Shown one piece after another: positions 1-8,383 of a stretch of 45,965 nt of DNA (position 1 is its first letter; each line of letters opens with the position of its first letter). The notes under the pieces are model-generated. The model was given only the letters and a program-made list of their open reading frames with translations. It was not told the DNA's origin and made no database searches. The stretch spans positions 1 to 45,965 of the forward strand of contig NZ_CAAJGM010000217.1 in NCBI RefSeq assembly GCF_900996235.1. The letters are read 5' to 3'. The DNA is from Paraburkholderia sp. BCC1885. GTDB lineage: Bacteria > Pseudomonadota > Gammaproteobacteria > Burkholderiales > Burkholderiaceae. The position numbers and the translations under genes are program-made.

Positions 1-61
1 GCAAGACCTTCGACAGCGCTTGCTCTTTGAACTCGACAGAATACGTTTGTTTCGTCTTCAA
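1..61 (-). CDS. IS3-family transposase OrfA, N-terminal 20 codons only
   Basis: Minus-strand translation from a TTG codon at 61-59 gives MKTKQTYSVEFKEQALSKVL, the characteristic start of helix-turn-helix OrfA proteins of IS3-family elements. An AGGTG ribosome site lies just upstream of the TTG. OrfA binds the IS ends and is normally made as a frameshift fusion with the DDE catalytic OrfB. The rest of the gene is beyond the window, so neither subgroup nor integrity can be judged. The TTG start is chosen because no ATG or GTG is available in frame before the stop. Confidence 0.7.
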   Translation of the reverse strand, partial: MKTKQTYSVEFKEQALSKVL

Positions 62-128
62 CCTACACCTCTGATTTCTTCAAATTAAAAAAATTCAGAG
101 GCGACAACTACTATGACACCGGGGGACA
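1..128 (-). mobile_element. Left end of an IS3-like insertion sequence (cut by the window edge)
   Basis: The block holds the first codons of an IS3-type OrfA on the minus strand (1-61) and about 67 bases of non-coding IS end. Read on the minus strand, the outer tip starts TGTCCCCCGG at 128, a typical TG...CA terminus. A short inverted repeat (CCTCTGA at 68-74, TCAGAGG at 95-101) lies inside the end. Directly after the tip, an SDR reading frame starts in mid-protein, which is consistent with this element having interrupted that gene. The exact outer boundary is inferred from the TG/CA tip and the protein break; the other IS end is outside the window. Confidence 0.7.
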
Positions 129-309
129 GGTAAGCCTGGTGCTGCGAACGATCCTCGCGCTCTGGAGTATTCCCGTCAGCGCACGCCGTGGCCGCGACTT
201 GGGCGGCCAGAGGACGTTGCCGGCGCAGCGCTGTTTCTTGCCAGTCCTCTCGCGAGTTTCGTTACTGGCATCAACCTGATGGTCGATGGCGGCTGGATGG
301 CCGGCTAGA
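129..309 (+). pseudogene. C-terminal remnant of a short-chain dehydrogenase/reductase
   Basis: In the frame ending at the TAG at 307-309 the translation contains RPEDVAGAALFLASPLASFV followed by TGINLMVDGGW. This is the canonical last 40 residues of an SDR (PEDVA...LFLAS...TG...VDGG). There is no start codon, cofactor motif or active site; the frame begins at the IS tip near 128. It is therefore the 3' end of an SDR gene disrupted or deleted by the insertion. A GTG at 188 in another frame, in phase with the LysR gene downstream, is not a credible start. Confidence 0.75.
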
Positions 310-337
310 CAGTTGCTCCATTGAGGGTCATAGGAAC

Positions 338-1351
338 ATGAACCAGATCTCTGCCATGCGCATGTTCGCCAAGGTCGCCGAGTCACTGAGCTTCACCACT
401 GCTGCGAAGGAGTTGCGGGTTTCAACCGCGATGGTGACTCGCAGTGTTGCGGCGCTGGAGACATATCTCAATCTGCGACTGCTGAACCGCACCACCCGAA
501 GCGTGACGCTTACCGAGGCGGGGCATGAATACTGGCAGGGCTGCAGGGAGCTTTTACGCCAGCTGGAGACACTCGAAGCAAACGTCTGCTCGGCCGCACG
601 TGAAGCGGGTGGGTCACTCAAGGTGGCGGCGCACGAATCGTTTGCCGCTGCGGAGCTGACCGAGCTGGTCGCCAGGTACCGCGAGGAAGCGCCTCGCGTG
701 GATTTTGAACTCACGGTTTTTGCGTCGACGCAGGACCTCGCGGTAGGCACCTACGACGTGTGCTTTGTTGCTGAGCGGCGGCTGCGCGACTCCACGCTGG
801 TTTGCCGCCCGCTGACCCAGTTCCGGGATGTGATCGTCGCCTCGCCAGCTTATCTCTTCCAAAGAGGGGCACCGACGCGGCCCGCCGACCTTGCCAATCA
901 CGACGTATTGTCGACTTCCGAACCGTGCGTTCGTTGCTGGGAATTCGGCGATGCATACGGAGTTCAGCGCATACCGTTACGGCCGGTGTTCATCTCCTCG
1001 AATCTGCTGACTTTGATCCGTGCCGCCAAAGCGGGTCTTGGCATCGCGCGTTTGCCCGCTTCGCTGGTCGCGACGGAGTTGCAGGACGGCTCACTCGTGC
1101 CGCTCCTTGAGGGGTGTGAACTGGAGAACGGCGAGCGCACGCTTTGGATGCTGTACTCGGGGCATCGCTACATGACGCCGCGAGTGCGTAGCTTCATCGA
1201 TTTCGCCGTGGCGCACTACCGGCGTGACGTTCCGCATCGGGACGGATTGTCACTGAGGCCAGCCATGCATTCCGCCCATGCTGGTTCTGCGCCTATGAGC
1301 ACATCGTGGCGGCTGGGAAGCCCGGCGGTGGAACACGTTGCTTCTGATTGA
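338..1351 (+). CDS. LysR-family transcriptional regulator
   Basis: 337-residue LysR-type regulator. The N-terminal winged helix-turn-helix spans about residues 3-62 (MNQISAMRMFAKVAESLSFT, then VTRSVAALE and RLLNRTTRSVTLTEAG). A linker helix and a periplasmic-binding-protein-like co-inducer domain follow, to about residue 300. The C-terminal 35 residues (after FAVAHYRRDV) extend beyond usual LysR proteins of about 300 residues and look low-complexity. The ATG at 338 is chosen because the LysR fold starts there; the frame is open further upstream without homology. It reads toward the SDR at 1418 only 66 bases later, so it may regulate or be cotranscribed with it. The ligand is unknown. Confidence 0.9.
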   Translation: MNQISAMRMFAKVAESLSFTTAAKELRVSTAMVTRSVAALETYLNLRLLNRTTRSVTLTEAGHEYWQGCRELLRQLETLEANVCSAAREAGGSLKVAAHESFAAAELTELVARYREEAPRVDFELTVFASTQDLAVGTYDVCFVAERRLRDSTLVCRPLTQFRDVIVASPAYLFQRGAPTRPADLANHDVLSTSEPCVRCWEFGDAYGVQRIPLRPVFISSNLLTLIRAAKAGLGIARLPASLVATELQDGSLVPLLEGCELENGERTLWMLYSGHRYMTPRVRSFIDFAVAHYRRDVPHRDGLSLRPAMHSAHAGSAPMSTSWRLGSPAVEHVASD

Positions 1352-1417
1352 CACGACCGGTCGGCAGGCCGGATTTCAACGCAAGCCGGCAGCATTGCCG
1401 GACAGAATGGATACGAC

Positions 1418-2203
1418 ATGGATCTGGGAATCAAAGACAAAGTCGCACTTGTAACGGGTGCGGGCGGTGGCCTTGGTAGTGCAATTGCGCTAGCCCTTGC
1501 GCGCGAAGGGGCGAAGGTTGTGCTGGCGGACATCAACCCCGCGGCGCTGGAATCCGCCGCCGATGCCGTCCGCAAAACTGGCAGCGAAGCAATGACGCTG
1601 GAATGGGATCTCGGCGATCTGTCTGTCATCGACTCCCGTGTCGGCGCAATCGAGACGCGATTTGGCGGCGTCGACATCCTCGTGAACAACACCGGCGGAC
1701 CGCCGCCGACGCCGGCTTCCGGCCAGCCCGCAGATTTATGGGAAAGGCACTTCCGCTCCATGGTGCTCTCGGTGATCGGAATTACCGACCGCGTGCTGCC
1801 TGGTATGAAAGAGAAAGGGTGGGGCCGGGTGGTGACGAGTGCGTCGTCGGGTGTGGTCGCCCCAATTCCTGGGCTGGCGATCTCGAATGCCTTGCGCATG
1901 TCACTGGTTGGCTGGTCCAAAACCCTTGCTCGGGAGGTCGGTCGTGACGGCATCACCGCGAACCTTGTCGTACCGGGCCGCATTGGCACGGATCGGATTC
2001 GCTTCCTCGATGAGGCGAAGGCTGGGCGGGAGGGGCGTACGGTCGAGGAAGTAACGGCGGAGAGTACCGGCTCGATTCCGCTCGGGCGGTATGGGAAGCC
2101 TGAAGAGTACGCACAGGCCGTCGCTTTCCTCGCCAGCGAAGCGGCATCGTATGTGACCGGGTCAGTCATGCGAGTGGACGGCGGCCTGATCGTGAGCGTG
2201 TAA
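1418..2203 (+). CDS. SDR-family oxidoreductase lacking the standard Tyr-Lys pair
   Basis: 261-residue Rossmann-fold short-chain dehydrogenase/reductase. The cofactor motif TGAGGGLG is at about residues 13-20, the NNTGG structural motif at 90-94, and the C-terminal PEEYAQAVAFLASE...VTG...VDGG is intact. At the catalytic YxxxK position the sequence reads SNALR, giving Ser156 and Arg160, while the catalytic Ser (Ser143 in SASSG) is kept. The same substitution occurs in a known SDR subfamily annotated as 3-oxoacyl-ACP-reductase-like, so this is probably a family trait and not damage. Substrate unknown. It follows the LysR gene on the same strand. The ATG at 1418 matches the family start. Confidence 0.88.
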   Translation: MDLGIKDKVALVTGAGGGLGSAIALALAREGAKVVLADINPAALESAADAVRKTGSEAMTLEWDLGDLSVIDSRVGAIETRFGGVDILVNNTGGPPPTPASGQPADLWERHFRSMVLSVIGITDRVLPGMKEKGWGRVVTSASSGVVAPIPGLAISNALRMSLVGWSKTLAREVGRDGITANLVVPGRIGTDRIRFLDEAKAGREGRTVEEVTAESTGSIPLGRYGKPEEYAQAVAFLASEAASYVTGSVMRVDGGLIVSV

Positions 2204-2453
2204 GAGATGAACCGTATTGCGATACTCAGCTCGCTTCGAATAATTAGGAAAGCGAAATATGTACGAAAGGTGAAGATGCTTTACACAGGTTTGATCGATC
2301 GATCTGTGGGGCATCGGCAACGGATTTTGGTCAAAACTGTATTTCAGGTGAGCGTAATTTCGTCCAACTTAGTCTTTCGTTGTCCACGAAGTTTTGGGGC
2401 GTCGAAGAAGGTTTGGAAACCCAATCAATCTCTCTTTCAGGGTCGATCGAAAC

Positions 2454-3623
2454 ATGAAACAAAAATTGAAGAATGCGCTTTTTGCCTTGACGGCGACCGG
2501 TGCCGTTGCCGTTGCCGTGCCGATGCATGCATTTGCGCAGAGTACGGTGACACTCTATGGCGCCATTGACGAAGGCTTGCAGTACACAAGCAATGTCAAG
2601 GGTAAGAGCAATATTGAAACGACGTCAGGGCAAGATTCCGGCGATCGCTGGGGCCTTAAGGGAAGCGAAGATCTCGGTGGGGGACTGAAGGCGCTGTTCC
2701 AGATTGAGAACGGCTTTAACCTCAACACCGGTAACCTCGAGAATGGCGGCCGGATCTTCGGACGTCAGGCGTACTTGGGCGTTCAGTCAGACAGTTTCGG
2801 CACGCTTACTGTCGGCCGCCAATATGATCCTCTGGTTGATCTGCTTGGTCCTCTGACCGCAAACGGAAACTGGGCAGGCAGCCTGCTCTCGCACGTATAC
2901 GACAACGACAATACCGACAACTCGATCCGGGTGAGCAACTCAGCAAAGTTTGTCAGCAACAAATATGCGGGCTTTACATTTGAAGGCATGTACGCATTCA
3001 GCAACCAGGCCGGGGGTTTTGCGGACAACCGTCTGTATGGTTTTGCGGGGCAATACGCAAATGGCCCGGTTACGGTCGTAGGCGCATATCTGCAGGTCAA
3101 CGGAAGCGACACCACGAATTCTGGCGGAGCTGTTTCTTCTGCCGATACCGATTTCACCGCCCAACGCAATCAGATCTTCGGCGCCGGTATCAACTACCTG
3201 CTGACATCCGCCGCCACGGTCGGTTTCATCTACACGCATACGAACCTGACAAATGTCACCGGAAGCGAGTACTTCGGCAATCTGACCAATCCGGCGAGTT
3301 CACTCAGGTTCAACAACTTCGAGGTCAATGCAAAGTACCAGTTCACCCCGGCCTTCTATGCCGGCCTGATGTACACGTACACGATGTCTCATTACGACAG
3401 CGCGGCTGGTCAGGCTCGACCGCATTGGGGGAACTTCGGCGGAATGGTCGACTATAACCTGACCAAACGCACCGACGTTTATATGCAGCTCGCCTATCAG
3501 CGCGCATCGCACACCGATGGCTTCGCGGCTCCGCTCGGTCAGGCCGTTCTCGTGGGTACGGACGCGCCGTCCTCGAGCCTCAATCAGACGGCGGTGCTCG
3601 TCTCCTTCCGGCACCTCTTCTGA
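2454..3623 (+). CDS. Outer-membrane porin, Burkholderia trimeric (OmpC-like) type
   Basis: 389-residue general-diffusion porin (Gram-negative porin family 4). A Sec signal peptide covers residues 1 to about 28 (KNALFALTATGAVAVAV, cleavage after AFA), and the mature protein starts QSTVTLYGAID, the hallmark of neisserial and Burkholderia porins. The RWGLKGSEDLGGGLKALFQ and GRQAYLGVQSD motifs follow, and the protein ends in a terminal Phe (SFRHLF) as required for Bam-dependent insertion. The ATG at 2454 is chosen because it opens the signal peptide. The 250-base leader (2204-2453) is relatively AT-rich and should hold its promoter. Its solute is unknown; nearby SDR and Pao-like genes suggest a catabolic supply role, which is inference. 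Confidence 0.93.
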   Translation: MKQKLKNALFALTATGAVAVAVPMHAFAQSTVTLYGAIDEGLQYTSNVKGKSNIETTSGQDSGDRWGLKGSEDLGGGLKALFQIENGFNLNTGNLENGGRIFGRQAYLGVQSDSFGTLTVGRQYDPLVDLLGPLTANGNWAGSLLSHVYDNDNTDNSIRVSNSAKFVSNKYAGFTFEGMYAFSNQAGGFADNRLYGFAGQYANGPVTVVGAYLQVNGSDTTNSGGAVSSADTDFTAQRNQIFGAGINYLLTSAATVGFIYTHTNLTNVTGSEYFGNLTNPASSLRFNNFEVNAKYQFTPAFYAGLMYTYTMSHYDSAAGQARPHWGNFGGMVDYNLTKRTDVYMQLAYQRASHTDGFAAPLGQAVLVGTDAPSSSLNQTAVLVSFRHLF

Positions 3624-4033
3624 TAGGTGTGCTAATCCCTCCGTCCTGCGGTCCGATGGTGTGGCAGCAGGAGGTTGGGATTCGCGAAGACGTGGTTGCG
3701 CGTCCTGCTCATGTAGATTCACGTCGAAGCACGACGTATTGTCTGAGGTGGACGGCCTGTTGTTACGGCTTCGCTGTTGCAACCGGCCACGCCGGGATGC
3801 TTGCGACCCCTATCAGGAGCAATCAGAAGCGAATTTGCACGTTTTTTCGGGCGGGAATAGGCGTAAGTTTCTGCGCCTTGCGCGCATCCCTGGCGGATTC
3901 TAGCCGTGCACGCCAACGCGAGCGCTCGCGGGAATGAGGTTTGCTTGGCAACTGGCTTGCAGAAACCTCAAAATTCTTCCTTCGAGGCAGCCGTCGAGCA
4001 GGGCGATTTGTCCCAACCGTCAGGAGTTCCGTC
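3624..4033. other. Intergenic region without a recognisable gene
   Basis: About 410 bases between the porin and the aldehyde-oxidoreductase operon. No frame gives a recognisable protein. The region contains a 14-base perfect palindrome CGCGAGCGCTCGCG at 3917-3930 and should carry the promoter of the operon starting at 4034. The only clear signal is the ribosome site CAGGAG just before 4034. Confidence 0.5.
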
Positions 4034-4597
4034 ATGACCGAGCAGTCAGCTCCCATCCGTATTGTCGACCCGACCGTTGGGCCGAAGGTCGAGGTCCCGC
4101 AGGCGCAAAGCCATACGCGTGCCACCCAGCCGGTGACCATGCCCGTTGAATTGAAGATAAACGGCAAGCAGTATCCACTCGCGCTCGACCCGCGCACCAC
4201 GCTGCTCGATGCGCTGCGCGAGCACGTGCTACTGACCGGCACGAAAAAAGGCTGCGACCACGGCCAGTGCGGTGCATGCACCGTGCACGTCAATGGGCGA
4301 CGCGTGAACGCGTGCCTGTGTTTCGCGGCAAATCACGAAGGCGACGAGATTACGACGATCGAAGGCATCGGCAATTCACAGTCGCTACATGCCATGCAGG
4401 CCGCGTTCGTCGAATGCGACGGCTATCAGTGCGGATATTGCACTTCGGGCCAGATCATGTCGGCGGTCGCGTTGCTCGATGAGCCCGTCGGCCCGAGCAA
4501 CGCCGACGTACGCGAGGCCATGAGTGGCAACCTGTGCCGCTGCGGCGCCTACCAGAACATCGTCGCCGCGATCCAGATCGTGCGCGGCAAGGCCTGA
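4034..4597 (+). CDS. Aldehyde oxidoreductase [2Fe-2S] subunit, PaoA (YagT)-like
   Basis: 187-residue small subunit of a xanthine-oxidase-family molybdenum hydroxylase. It carries two [2Fe-2S] clusters that move electrons from the Mo centre to FAD. The plant-type ferredoxin domain has Cys74, 79, 82 and 94 (GCDHGQCGACTVHVNGRR), and the helical domain has Cys133, 136, 168 and 170 (QCGYCTSGQ, GNLCRCGAY). It resembles E. coli PaoA closely around these motifs. The 40-residue N-terminus is polar and lacks the twin-arginine signal of E. coli PaoA, suggesting a cytoplasmic enzyme. CAGGAG seven bases before the ATG at 4034 supports the start. It is first in a three-gene operon with the FAD and Mo subunits. 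Confidence 0.93.
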   Translation: MTEQSAPIRIVDPTVGPKVEVPQAQSHTRATQPVTMPVELKINGKQYPLALDPRTTLLDALREHVLLTGTKKGCDHGQCGACTVHVNGRRVNACLCFAANHEGDEITTIEGIGNSQSLHAMQAAFVECDGYQCGYCTSGQIMSAVALLDEPVGPSNADVREAMSGNLCRCGAYQNIVAAIQIVRGKA

Positions 4598-4607
4598 GGA
4601 GCGCGCC

Positions 4608-5612
4608 ATGGAACTCTTTCAACTATCCCGCGCCTCCAATGTCGAAGATGCCGTCCGCGTTGGCGCGACCTCCCATACCGCACAACAGGGCGCCGAGGTG
4701 CGCTTCCTCGCAGGCGGCACGACGCTGCTCGACCTGATGAAGCTCAATGTCGAAAAGCCCGGCCGCGTGGTCGACATCAGCCGCCTCCCGCTGGGCGCCA
4801 TCGAAGCGACGGCCGCTGGAGGCGTGGAGATTGGCGCAACCGTGCGCAATGCCGATCTCGCCAATCATCCGCTGATCCGTGGAGCCTATCCGGTGCTCTC
4901 CCAAGCGCTGCTTTCGGGTGCCTCCGCGCAGTTGCGCAACATGGCGACGACCGGCGGCAATCTCCTGCAGCGCACGCGCTGCGTCTATTTTCGCGATACG
5001 GCCATGCCGTGCAACAAGCGTAACCCCGGTTCGGGTTGCGCCGCGAAGACGGGCTTTAACCGTACACAGGCCATCCTCGGCGTGAGCGATGCTTGCATTG
5101 CGTCGAATCCATCGGATATGAACGTAGCGCTGATGGCTCTCGAGGCGTCCGTGCACATCCAGGGTGCGCGCGGCGAACGCAGCGTGCCCATTGACGAGTT
5201 TTTTCTGCTGCCGGGCGATACCCCCGAACGCGAGACGGTGCTCGAACCCGGTGACCTGATCACCCACGTAACGCTGCCGCCGCCAGCGCCGGGCGGCCGT
5301 TCCTTGTACCTCAAGCTGCGCGACCGGGCGTCTTACGAGTTCGCGCTCGCCTCCGCCGCGGTAATTGTCACCGTGGTAGACGGGAAGGTAAGCCATGCAC
5401 GTGTGGCGCTGGGCGGCGTGGGCACGAAGCCATGGCGCTCACGAGAGGCGGAAGCCGCGCTCACAGGGGCCGCTCCGGGCTCGGAGGCGTTCCAGCGCGC
5501 CGCAGCCGATGCCCTCGCTGATGCGCAGCCGCAATCGGAGAACGGCTTCAAGGTCGAGCTTGCGCAACGCTGCCTCGTGCACGCGCTGACGCTCGTCACG
5601 ACGCCGGCCTGA
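4608..5612 (+). CDS. Aldehyde oxidoreductase FAD-binding subunit, PaoB (YagS)-like
   Basis: 334-residue medium subunit that binds FAD and takes electrons from the iron-sulfur subunit. The FAD-binding motif RFLAGGTTLLDLMK is at about residues 32-45, and ATTGGNLLQRTRC contributes to the second FAD loop. As in E. coli PaoB, an inserted cysteine cluster (Cys125, Cys135, Cys144, with Cys163) matches the extra [4Fe-4S] site of this subfamily (YFRDTAMPCNKRNPGSGC). The CO-dehydrogenase flavoprotein C-terminal domain follows. The start at 4608 is 10 bases after the upstream stop and has a GAGGAG ribosome site. The Mo subunit begins 30 bases downstream. The physiological electron acceptor is not shown by the sequence. 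Confidence 0.93.
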   Translation: MELFQLSRASNVEDAVRVGATSHTAQQGAEVRFLAGGTTLLDLMKLNVEKPGRVVDISRLPLGAIEATAAGGVEIGATVRNADLANHPLIRGAYPVLSQALLSGASAQLRNMATTGGNLLQRTRCVYFRDTAMPCNKRNPGSGCAAKTGFNRTQAILGVSDACIASNPSDMNVALMALEASVHIQGARGERSVPIDEFFLLPGDTPERETVLEPGDLITHVTLPPPAPGGRSLYLKLRDRASYEFALASAAVIVTVVDGKVSHARVALGGVGTKPWRSREAEAALTGAAPGSEAFQRAAADALADAQPQSENGFKVELAQRCLVHALTLVTTPA

Positions 5613-5642
5613 TCCCGCCCGTCCCCCAAACAGGAAGCAACC

Positions 5643-7877
5643 ATGTCCGACGTTCTCCATTCCGTACACGAAGTCATCGGCCGCGCGCATTCGCGCATCG
5701 ACGGTCCTGTGAAGGTAAGCGGCGAAGCCACCTATACCTCCGACATCCATTTCCCTGACATGCTGCATGCCGTGCCGGTCTGCAGCGCGATAGCCGCGGG
5801 CAAAATCGTCTCTCTGGATTTCGCCACCGCCGGAGCGATGCCTGGGGTGCATGCGGTGCTGCATCGCGGCAACATCGGCCAGTTCTATCGCATTTCCGGC
5901 AACTCCATGGATACGGGCTTTGTAGATGAAGCGCGGCCGCCGTTTGAGGACGACGTGATCCGCTACTACGGCCAGTACGTGGCGCTCGTTATCGCCGAGA
6001 CCTTCGAGGCGGCCAGCGCAGCCGCGGCGGCCGTCCATGTGAGTTATGAAACAGCGCCGCACGACGTGAGCACGACGCTCTCCACCGACGAGGAACTGAC
6101 GGTGGAAAGCGAGCGCGGGGACGCGGACGCGGCCTTTGCCAGCGCGCTGGTTACCCTCGACGAAACCTACGTGACGCCCGTCGAGACGCACAACCCGATC
6201 GAGCTGCACGCAACCGTCGCGCGCCTCGACGCAGATGCGTACACCTTCTATGAGACGTCGCAGGCGGTCTCGAATCATCAGGGGACGCTCATGCAAATGC
6301 TAGGCCTTCCGAAGGAAAAAGTGCGCGTAGTGTCGCGCTATCTCGGCTCTGGCTTTGGCGGCAAACTCTGGATGTGGCCACATTCGCTGCTGGCCGCGGC
6401 TGCGGCACGCCATACGGGCCGCCCCGTGAAGCTCGTTGTCAGCCGCAAGATGATGTTTCAGAACGTCGGTCACCGGCCGCTCACGCAGCAGCGCGTGCGG
6501 TTATCGGCGTCCCAGGATGGGAAGCTGAGTTCGCTCACGCATGAGTACCTGAATCACACGGCAATCGCCGATGTCTACGCCGAAACCTGCGGTGAACTCA
6601 CTCCCGGTCTCTATAGCGTACCGAACCTGCGCGTCGCGTCGACGACAGTGAAGCGCAATGTGGGCTCGCCCACCGCCATGCGCGGGCCCGGCGCCGTGCC
6701 AGGATTGTTCGCCATTGAATCAGCCATGGACGAACTGGCGGTCAAGCTCGGCATCGATCCAGTTGAGCTGCGGATCCGCAACGAGCCGGAGGTGGATGAA
6801 TCAAGCGGCTTGCCCTTTTCGTCCCGGCACCTCGTCGAATGCCTTCGGACCGGCGCCGAGAAGTTCGGCTGGGCTCAACGCACGCCCGGCGTCGGCTCGA
6901 TGAAACGCGACGACGGAGTCGTAATTGGCTGGGGCGTGGGCGCGTGCAGCTGGCCCGCCCTGCGCTTTTCGGCGGAGGCGACTGTGGACTTGCGCGACGA
7001 TGGCACGGCTCGCGTGGTCTCGGGTACACAAGACATTGGCACGGGCACGTATACCATTCTCGCGCAGTTGGTCGCTGCCCAGACGGGCCTGCCGCTCGAC
7101 CGGATCGAAGTCGGTCTCGGCGACACGGCATTGCCGCTCGGCCCGATCTCGGGAGGATCGGCCGCAACGGCGTCACTCGTGCCGGCGGTGTCGGATGCAG
7201 CGCGCGCCGCGGTAAAGGTTTTGCTGACGCGTGCCGCAACGCTAAGCGGCTCTCCCTTTGCCGGTATAAACCCCGACGAACTGCGCATGAGCGATGGCCG
7301 GGTATACCGCAAGGACGAGCCGGCGGCGAAAGGCGTGCCGTTCCAGCAGATCCTGTGCGCGGCGAAGATGCGCTCGGCCTCTGGTAGCGGCAGCGCGAAA
7401 GGCGGTTTCGACGACCCGCTCAAGAAGAAATATTCGCTCCACTCGTATGGTGCGCACTTTGCCGAAGTGACGTGGCAGCCGGAGATCGCGCAACTGCGCG
7501 TGTCGCGTGTGGTGACCGTGATCGATGCCGGCCGCATTCTTAACTTGAAGGCGGGGCGCAACCAGATCGAGGGTGCCGTGGTGATGGGCGTAGGCATGGC
7601 GCTCTTCGAGCACACGAGCTACGACTCGCAGTCAGGCGCGCCGATCAACAGTAATCTGGCCGACTACATCATCGCGACGCACGCCGACACGCCTGAACTC
7701 GACGTCACTTTCCTCCACCACCCCGACACGATCTTCAATGAGCTTGGCGCCCGGGGTATCGCGGAAATCGGGCTCGCCGGAATCGCACCAGCGATTACTA
7801 GCGCGGCGTACCACGCAACGGGCGTGCGGGTGCGCAAGCTGCCGGTGATGATCGAGGATCTGCTTGCGGCGAGATGA
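5643..7877 (+). CDS. Aldehyde oxidoreductase molybdenum-binding subunit, PaoC (YagR)-like
   Basis: 744-residue large subunit that holds the molybdopterin cofactor and oxidises aldehydes to carboxylates. The N-terminal ab-hammerhead domain starts GRAHSRIDGPVKVSGEATYT. The cofactor-binding stretch RYLGSGFGGKLWMWPHSLL is near residues 236-255, AMRGPGAVPGLFAIE lies further on, and the catalytic Glu sits in GARGIAEIG near residue 708. Length and order match the PaoC family. AGGAAG six bases before the ATG at 5643 supports the start. No XdhC/PaoD-type cofactor-insertion gene follows, although this family usually needs one, so maturation must depend on a gene elsewhere. The substrate is probably a broad range of aldehydes, by family. 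Confidence 0.93.
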   Translation: MSDVLHSVHEVIGRAHSRIDGPVKVSGEATYTSDIHFPDMLHAVPVCSAIAAGKIVSLDFATAGAMPGVHAVLHRGNIGQFYRISGNSMDTGFVDEARPPFEDDVIRYYGQYVALVIAETFEAASAAAAAVHVSYETAPHDVSTTLSTDEELTVESERGDADAAFASALVTLDETYVTPVETHNPIELHATVARLDADAYTFYETSQAVSNHQGTLMQMLGLPKEKVRVVSRYLGSGFGGKLWMWPHSLLAAAAARHTGRPVKLVVSRKMMFQNVGHRPLTQQRVRLSASQDGKLSSLTHEYLNHTAIADVYAETCGELTPGLYSVPNLRVASTTVKRNVGSPTAMRGPGAVPGLFAIESAMDELAVKLGIDPVELRIRNEPEVDESSGLPFSSRHLVECLRTGAEKFGWAQRTPGVGSMKRDDGVVIGWGVGACSWPALRFSAEATVDLRDDGTARVVSGTQDIGTGTYTILAQLVAAQTGLPLDRIEVGLGDTALPLGPISGGSAATASLVPAVSDAARAAVKVLLTRAATLSGSPFAGINPDELRMSDGRVYRKDEPAAKGVPFQQILCAAKMRSASGSGSAKGGFDDPLKKKYSLHSYGAHFAEVTWQPEIAQLRVSRVVTVIDAGRILNLKAGRNQIEGAVVMGVGMALFEHTSYDSQSGAPINSNLADYIIATHADTPELDVTFLHHPDTIFNELGARGIAEIGLAGIAPAITSAAYHATGVRVRKLPVMIEDLLAAR

Positions 7878-8153
7878 GAGTGTCGCATCCCGAACGGGTG
7901 CCGCCGGATGGCAATCACCTGTCGTCGCTGTCCGGCCCTAAGGCATCTTCCGCTTGTGCTGTTTTCCAGGTACTCGCACGTCGGCTTGGTCAGGCAGAAG
8001 CCGGTCAGCCCCCGCTCGCAATTCTTGCAAAAACCACAGCCGAATATGACGGCTGTGCATGAGACCGAGCAGCACGCATGCCCGGCAACGGCGGAACGAC
8101 AGCGCTGATATGTGGGCGCCGCGTTTTATATCTCCGCAACCCGACGTTTGCGC
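7878..8153. other. Intergenic region between the Pao-like and oxidase operons
   Basis: The stretch of about 500 bases between 7877 and 8384 contains no intact gene. The part up to 8153 shows nothing recognisable in any frame. The second part contains the oxidoreductase remnant listed separately, so this looks like degraded former coding DNA. The promoter for the oxidase operon should lie in this interval but no clear -35/-10 pair was identified. Confidence 0.4.
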
Positions 8154-8297
8154 CCCGTAGGCGTGGAGGCGGCGTTGACCGCATGGCAAGGGCCCTTCGA
8201 TCAGGGTGGCCTGGAGGCCGGACAGCCAGTGCTGATCCCTGCCAACGCGGGCGGCGTCGGACACTTCGCCGTGCAGTTCGCGAGACAAGAGCCCGCG
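8154..8297 (+). pseudogene. Internal fragment of a quinone oxidoreductase / zinc-type alcohol dehydrogenase
   Basis: The frame encodes ALTAWQGPFDQGGLEAGQ followed by VLIPANAGGVGHFAVQFAR. This is the nucleotide-binding segment typical of the MDR superfamily (consensus LTAWQaLfdhGgLkaGQtVLIhgaaGGVGsfAvQlA). There is no start, N-terminal GroES-like domain or C-terminal half, and the frame becomes unrelated after about 8297. It is therefore a decayed internal piece of an NAD(P)H:quinone reductase-like gene, lying immediately upstream of the cytochrome oxidase operon. Confidence 0.65.
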
Positions 8298-8383
8298 GCC
8301 CGTTTTTTGCTGTACGGCAGGGTGTCGCACCGACGTAGCGGATGGTTCTGGATGCGTCGGTGGCTGCATTGGAGATCGGGTCG

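Noticed and set aside
2291..2312. Triple GATC in the porin leader (GATCGATCGATC)
   Set aside because: Short palindromic runs of this kind are not evidence of a regulator site here without a second example.
3917..3930. 14-base palindrome CGCGAGCGCTCGCG
   Set aside because: A few perfect 14-base palindromes are expected by chance in 46 kb of GC-rich DNA; no T-run or position to support a terminator.
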